Below are positions 41,448-45,909 of a stretch of DNA of 45,909 bases, piece after piece; within the stretch, counting starts at the first letter, position 1; the number at the start of each line of letters is the position of its first letter. A program made the translations under genes and the position numbers. The notes under the pieces were generated by a model that worked only from the letters and a program-made list of their open reading frames with translations, was not told where the DNA came from and made no database searches. Source of the DNA: an uncultured Flavonifractor sp. (GTDB taxonomy: Bacteria; Bacillota; Clostridia; Oscillospirales; Oscillospiraceae). The DNA is taken from the NCBI RefSeq assembly GCF_944385615.1, contig NZ_CALWXV010000017.1, positions 1-45,909 on the forward strand, given 5' to 3'.

Positions 41448-42205
41448 AAATCATTGTTTTAATGGAAAACTCCGCCCAGGAAGGGCTGATTTGTGAACAC
41501 GGCCTGTCTTTCTACCTGGAATACCGGGGCGGGCGCTATCTGCTGGATGCGGGGGAGTGCGGCGCGGTGCTGTACAATGCCAGCAAACTGGGGGTGGACC
41601 TGTCCCAGGTGGACAAGGCCGTCCTGTCCCACGGTCACTACGACCACGCCGACGGCTTCAGCGCCTTCTTCCGGGTCAATTCCGCCGCGCCGGTCTATGC
41701 CCGGCCCAGGATCACCGACCCGGAGATCTGGGCGGAAAAGGAATATATCGGCATCAACATGGGTATGTTCTGCCGGCATGAGAAGCGGTTCGACCTGGCG
41801 GAGGGTCCCCGGGATCTGGCGGACGGCCTCCACCTGATCCCCGACCGGGTAAAGCACGAGCAATCCCTGGTAGCCGAAACGGCGGAGGGTCTGGTGGTTT
41901 TCAATTCCTGCTGTCACGCCGGGGTGGTGGACATTCTCGCTCAGTTAAAGGAGAGGTTCTCCGGCCAGCCCATCCGGGCGGTGCTGGGAGGCTTCCACCT
42001 GATGGGAAAGGGTGGCACCTCCACCCTGGGCCCTGCCCCCGAGAAGGTGCGGGCCATGGCCGCCGCGCTGCGGGATGACCTGAAGGTGAAGGATATCTAT
42101 ACCGGCCACTGCACCGGCGCTCCCGCCTACGCTTTATTACAGGAGGAACTGGGGGACCGGCTCCACCACCTCACCGCCGGAGCGGTCTATGAATTTGCCG
42201 ATTAA
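41444..42205 (+). CDS. Metallo-beta-lactamase fold hydrolase
   Basis: A 253-residue MBL-fold protein with the metal motif SHGHYDHADG (H63, H65, D67, H68) and later CCHAG and GGFHL segments. It resembles the group annotated as 7,8-dihydropterin-6-methyl aminobenzene phosphate synthases, many members of which have unproven functions. It is the last gene of the operon, overlapping the MATE gene by four bases with AAGGAGGT upstream. Cytoplasmic; no signal peptide. Confidence 0.85.
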   Translation: MKIIVLMENSAQEGLICEHGLSFYLEYRGGRYLLDAGECGAVLYNASKLGVDLSQVDKAVLSHGHYDHADGFSAFFRVNSAAPVYARPRITDPEIWAEKEYIGINMGMFCRHEKRFDLAEGPRDLADGLHLIPDRVKHEQSLVAETAEGLVVFNSCCHAGVVDILAQLKERFSGQPIRAVLGGFHLMGKGGTSTLGPAPEKVRAMAAALRDDLKVKDIYTGHCTGAPAYALLQEELGDRLHHLTAGAVYEFAD

Positions 42206-42240
42206 GAAAAGGACGCGCTTTGCAGCGCGTCCTTTTCTTA
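42203..42240. terminator. Bidirectional terminator after the MBL-fold gene
   Basis: A 17-bp stem (42203-42219 with 42224-42240) with a TTGC loop and A-rich and T-rich ends, starting at the stop codon of the MBL-fold gene and overlapping the end of the acetyltransferase gene. Very similar in design to the terminator at 21421-21458. Confidence 0.9.
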
Positions 42241-42729
42241 TAATTCCAGTTCCATTCTGACGTCGGAAAGTTGAAACCATTTGTCAGAATACGCCACGTA
42301 TTCAAACCCCAGCTTCTCATAGATCCGCAGAGCTGCCTTCAGCTTGTGGTTCGAGGTGACAACCATGGTCTTTTGCCCTGCCGCCCGGGCGGCCTGGATC
42401 ACCGCCTCCATCAGAGCGGTGCCAATGCCGTTCTGCCGGTACTCCGCCTTCACGCCAAATTTCAGAGCCTCGCACACCCCGTCCCCCTGGAGCTCCAGCA
42501 TCACCATGCCCACGATCTCCTGGCCCCGGCGGGCCAGCAGCACCCGGCCGCCTCCGGCCAGAAACCGGTTGGGATCGGCCAGCATCTCCAGATCCACCGG
42601 CTCCAACAGGTCGTACTCCAGCAGCCAGGGCAGGGAGATGTCCTCCAGAGCCTGCTTGTAGCGTTCCTCATAGTCAATGATCTCCACGGGCACCGTACCG
42701 TCCACAGAGACACCCCTCTCGTTTGTCAT
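42238..42729 (-). CDS. GNAT family N-acetyltransferase
   Basis: A 163-residue acetyltransferase. The acetyl-CoA binding motif YRQNGIGTALMEAVIQAA and the LKAALRIYEKLGFEYVA segment are typical of GNAT enzymes, which acetylate amines of small molecules or proteins. The ATG at 42729 has AGGAAAG about 8 bases upstream; the open frame upstream to 42792 has no good site. Substrate unknown. It has no neighbours on its strand and no recognised promoter. Confidence 0.85.
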   Translation of the reverse strand: MTNERGVSVDGTVPVEIIDYEERYKQALEDISLPWLLEYDLLEPVDLEMLADPNRFLAGGGRVLLARRGQEIVGMVMLELQGDGVCEALKFGVKAEYRQNGIGTALMEAVIQAARAAGQKTMVVTSNHKLKAALRIYEKLGFEYVAYSDKWFQLSDVRMELEL

Positions 42730-42849
42730 TCGTGTTCTTTCCTGGATAGAATACCATTGAACGGCCCCCACGTCAACCGCCCCAATTCGCAATCTCTCCG
42801 CCGCTCTGCTATCTTTTTTTCGTTCACATTTAATTTACAACCCTGCCTA

Positions 42850-42878
42850 TTGACTTTTTCCCCAGACGGTGCTACATT
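42850..42878 (+). promoter_or_regulatory. SigA-type promoter of the hrcA-grpE-dnaK operon
   Basis: TTGACT (42850-42855), a 17-base spacer and TACATT (42873-42878). The transcript would begin near 42885, inside the CIRCE operator, the usual arrangement for HrcA repression. Confidence 0.85.
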
Positions 42879-42882
42879 ATCT

Positions 42883-42909
42883 TTAGCACTCAGAGAGTTG
42901 GAGTGCTAA
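42883..42909 (+). promoter_or_regulatory. CIRCE operator (HrcA binding site)
   Basis: TTAGCACTC (42883-42891), nine bases, GAGTGCTAA (42901-42909): an exact match to the CIRCE consensus. HrcA binds it and represses the operon until heat shock or misfolded protein titrates GroEL, so hrcA-grpE-dnaK is autoregulated. Confidence 0.98.
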
Positions 42910-42930
42910 ATCAGAAGTGAGGTGGCAGCT

Positions 42931-43983
42931 ATGGATTTGACAGAGCGTAAAAAGCGAATCCTGCGCGCCATCATTGAAAGTTATATCCAATCGGCGGAGC
43001 CGGTGGGGTCCAAGGCCATTGCCTCCTCCATCGGTATGGAGATCTCCTCCGCCACCATCCGCAATGAGATGGCTGATTTGGAGAGTCTGGGGCTGTTGGA
43101 AAAGCCCCACACCTCCGCCGGGCGTATCCCTTCTCCCAAGGGATACCGGTTCTATGTCAATGAGCTGATGGAGGAGCACAAGCTCTCCCTTCAGGAAACC
43201 CAGAAGATCAACCAGGCTCTGCGGATGAAGATGCAGGAGCTGGACCGGGTGCTGGACCAGGCCGGCCGGGTGGTATCCCAGCTGACCAACTATCCCGCCT
43301 TCGCCCTGTCCTCTGGTATGGGCCGGGTGACCATTCGCCGGTTTGATCTTTTGATGGTAGAGCACAATGCCTTTATTATTGTGGTCATGACCGATACCAA
43401 CGTGGTGCGCAACCGGCTGATCCGGCTGCCCTCCGATCTGACGGAGGCCCAGCTGCAAATGCTCAACACCCTGCTCAACACCACCTTTACCGGCCTGCCT
43501 CTGGATGAAATTACACCGGAGCTGATGCGGGTGGCCCAGCACGCTGCCGGAGAGGCCTACGGCCTCATCTCCCTGGTGGTCTCCTTTGCCATGGAGGTAC
43601 TGGAGAGCCTGGAGCAGCGCACCGTTCACACCTCGGGCATCGCCCATCTGCTGGAGCTGCCTGAGTACCGCTCCTTGGAGCGGGCCCAGCCCCTGCTGAG
43701 CTACCTCTCCGAGGACGCCGACCCCGCTCGTTTCCCCATCCCCAAGGACGCCGCCATGAAAATTCTCATCGGCCCGGAAAATGTGGCCGACGCGCTGAAG
43801 GATACCAGCGTTGTGGTGGCCAGCTACGACATTGGCGACGGCATGCGGGGGGTCATCGGCGTGGTGGGTCCCACCCGTATGGATTATGCCAAAATTACCG
43901 CCCGCCTTTCCTATCTGGCCGAGGGTCTGTCTCGGCTGTTCGGGCAGGGCGAGCTGCCGGGCGGCAGCGACGATCATAAATAG
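42931..43983 (+). CDS. hrcA: Heat-inducible transcription repressor HrcA
   Basis: A 350-residue HrcA. The N-terminal winged helix (LTERKKRILRAIIESYIQSAEPVGSKAI) and the following HTSAGRIPSPKGYRFYV motif are diagnostic, and the C-terminal dimer/GAF-like part ends in IGVVGPTRMDYAKI. ATG at 42931 with GAGGTGG upstream. First gene of the CIRCE-controlled heat shock operon and its own repressor. Confidence 0.97.
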   Translation: MDLTERKKRILRAIIESYIQSAEPVGSKAIASSIGMEISSATIRNEMADLESLGLLEKPHTSAGRIPSPKGYRFYVNELMEEHKLSLQETQKINQALRMKMQELDRVLDQAGRVVSQLTNYPAFALSSGMGRVTIRRFDLLMVEHNAFIIVVMTDTNVVRNRLIRLPSDLTEAQLQMLNTLLNTTFTGLPLDEITPELMRVAQHAAGEAYGLISLVVSFAMEVLESLEQRTVHTSGIAHLLELPEYRSLERAQPLLSYLSEDADPARFPIPKDAAMKILIGPENVADALKDTSVVVASYDIGDGMRGVIGVVGPTRMDYAKITARLSYLAEGLSRLFGQGELPGGSDDHK

Positions 43984-43999
43984 GAGATGAATAGGTTCC

Positions 44000-44539
44000 A
44001 TGAGTAAGAAAGAAAAACAGCCTGAAGAGGTCATCCCCGAGGAGCAGACCGTAGAGACCGCCGCCCCTGAGACCGGGGAGGAGGCTTCCAACCCGCTTCT
44101 GGAGGAGCTGGAGGCTCTGAAGCAGGAACGGGCGGAGCAGGAGGACCGGTTCCTCCGCCTGGCCGCCGAGTATGAAAACTACCGCCGCCGCAGCCAGAAG
44201 GAAAAGGAATCTGCTTGGACAGACGCCAAGGCGGAGACCGCTTCCGCCTTCCTGCCGGTATACGATAACCTGGAGCGGGCCCTCAAACAGGAGACCGCCG
44301 ACGAGGCCTATAAAAAGGGCGTGGAGATGACCATGGCTGGATTGAAAGAAGTCCTCGCCAAGCTGGGCATCGAGGAAATTCCCGCCCTGGGCGAAACCTT
44401 TGACCCCAACCTGCACAATGCGGTGATGCATGTGGAGGATGAGGCCGCCGGAGAGAACACCATTGTGGAGGTCTTCCAGGCCGGTTTCCGCACCGGAGAC
44501 AAGGTCATCCGGTTTGCTATGGTTAAGGTAGCCAACTAA
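44000..44539 (+). CDS. grpE: Nucleotide exchange factor GrpE
   Basis: A 179-residue GrpE, the ADP-release factor of DnaK. The acidic N-terminal part is followed by a long coiled coil (residues about 25-85, with RFLRLAAEYENYRRRSQKEKE) and the C-terminal beta domain ending NTIVEVFQAGFRTGDKVIRFAMVKVAN, all typical. ATG with AGGAGATG about 12 bases upstream; 16 bp after hrcA. Confidence 0.96.
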   Translation: MSKKEKQPEEVIPEEQTVETAAPETGEEASNPLLEELEALKQERAEQEDRFLRLAAEYENYRRRSQKEKESAWTDAKAETASAFLPVYDNLERALKQETADEAYKKGVEMTMAGLKEVLAKLGIEEIPALGETFDPNLHNAVMHVEDEAAGENTIVEVFQAGFRTGDKVIRFAMVKVAN

Positions 44540-44737
44540 GAAGCGCTGAGCCGCCGAGCAGGGGAGCCTGGACCGGAGCGAGGGCGAGCGAAGGGCCACA
44601 AAGCGGCCCGCAGACCAGCCCGAGACGGCGGGAAGGCGACCCGCCCGCGAGGCGTGGGAAGCGTGACAACAGGGCGCGCACCGCGCCCGTTATCCCTATG
44701 TTAAAAAACAATTTACGATATATTGGAGGAATTGATT
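44540..44737 (+). other. GC-rich structured gap between grpE and dnaK
   Basis: This 198-bp gap is long for a heat-shock operon. Positions 44545-44690 are purine-rich and GC-rich, with short hairpins such as GGGCC/GGCCC at about 44593-44609 and GGGCGCG/CGCGCCC (44672-44678 with 44682-44688). I see no open frame with a ribosome binding site, no promoter and no T-tract. It may be another intergenic repeat, present once here. Confidence 0.55.

Positions 44738-45909
<1,172 letters not shown>

Overview
The window looks like a chromosomal segment of a GC-rich, low-motility-gene-content anaerobic Firmicute, most likely a gut member of the Oscillospiraceae (Flavonifractor/Lawsonibacter/Pseudoflavonifractor type). 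This is inferred from the Firmicutes-type nusA-infB operon including rnpM(ylxR) and ylxQ, strong AGGAGG ribosome binding sites, a CIRCE-controlled hrcA-grpE-dnaK operon, a glgBCDAP glycogen cluster with the Firmicutes-specific GlgD, LCP and LTA-synthase-type wall enzymes, and a flavodiiron-rubredoxin fusion typical of anaerobes. No phage, plasmid, transposase, CRISPR array, rRNA or tRNA gene was seen.

Layout. 103-10663 (minus strand): a long translation operon read rimP-nusA-rnpM-ylxQ-infB-(hypothetical)-rbfA-nrnA-truB-ribF-DUF1576, driven by a promoter at 10772-10800. Several of its gaps hold RNA hairpins. The infB 3' side is complex: a degenerate second copy of the last 14 infB codons, a cassette of five perfect hairpins, and one copy of a 179-bp structured repeat. 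10871-15270 (plus): MoxR ATPase, DUF58 protein and a membrane transglutaminase. 15322-19812 (minus): an LTA-synthase-like enzyme and a NitT/TauT-type ABC importer. 19895-21421 (plus): a small unknown protein and an LCP wall-polymer ligase. 21468-26549 (minus): zinc-ribbon protein, amidase, unknown protein, polar amino acid ABC importer, MobA. 26623-36633 (plus): D,D-carboxypeptidase and the glycogen cluster glgB-C-D-A plus glgP with its own promoter. 36803-42205: small membrane protein, FprA-rubredoxin (minus), then cysteine desulfurase-MATE-metallo-beta-lactamase operon (plus). 42238-45909: GNAT acetyltransferase (minus), then hrcA-grpE-dnaK, dnaK running off the window.

The most unusual feature is a roughly 179-bp intergenic element present three times (5127-5303, 22896-23074, 24703-24881), always in the same orientation and always just downstream of a minus-strand gene. 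It folds into four hairpins, and at least six stem positions differ between copies by compensatory changes, so the RNA (or DNA cruciform) structure is what is conserved. Two copies sit inside operons: after infB, and between the binding-protein gene and the permease gene of the amino acid importer. It may act as a 3'-end stabiliser or partial terminator that sets gene ratios, or it may be a non-autonomous mobile repeat. Copy 2 is bracketed by a 30-bp imperfect direct repeat, and an adjacent hairpin cassette is bracketed by duplicated infB ends, which points to insertion or recombination events.

Gene functions are assigned from motifs in the translated sequences; no database search was run. 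Promoter and terminator calls are from pattern matching by eye.
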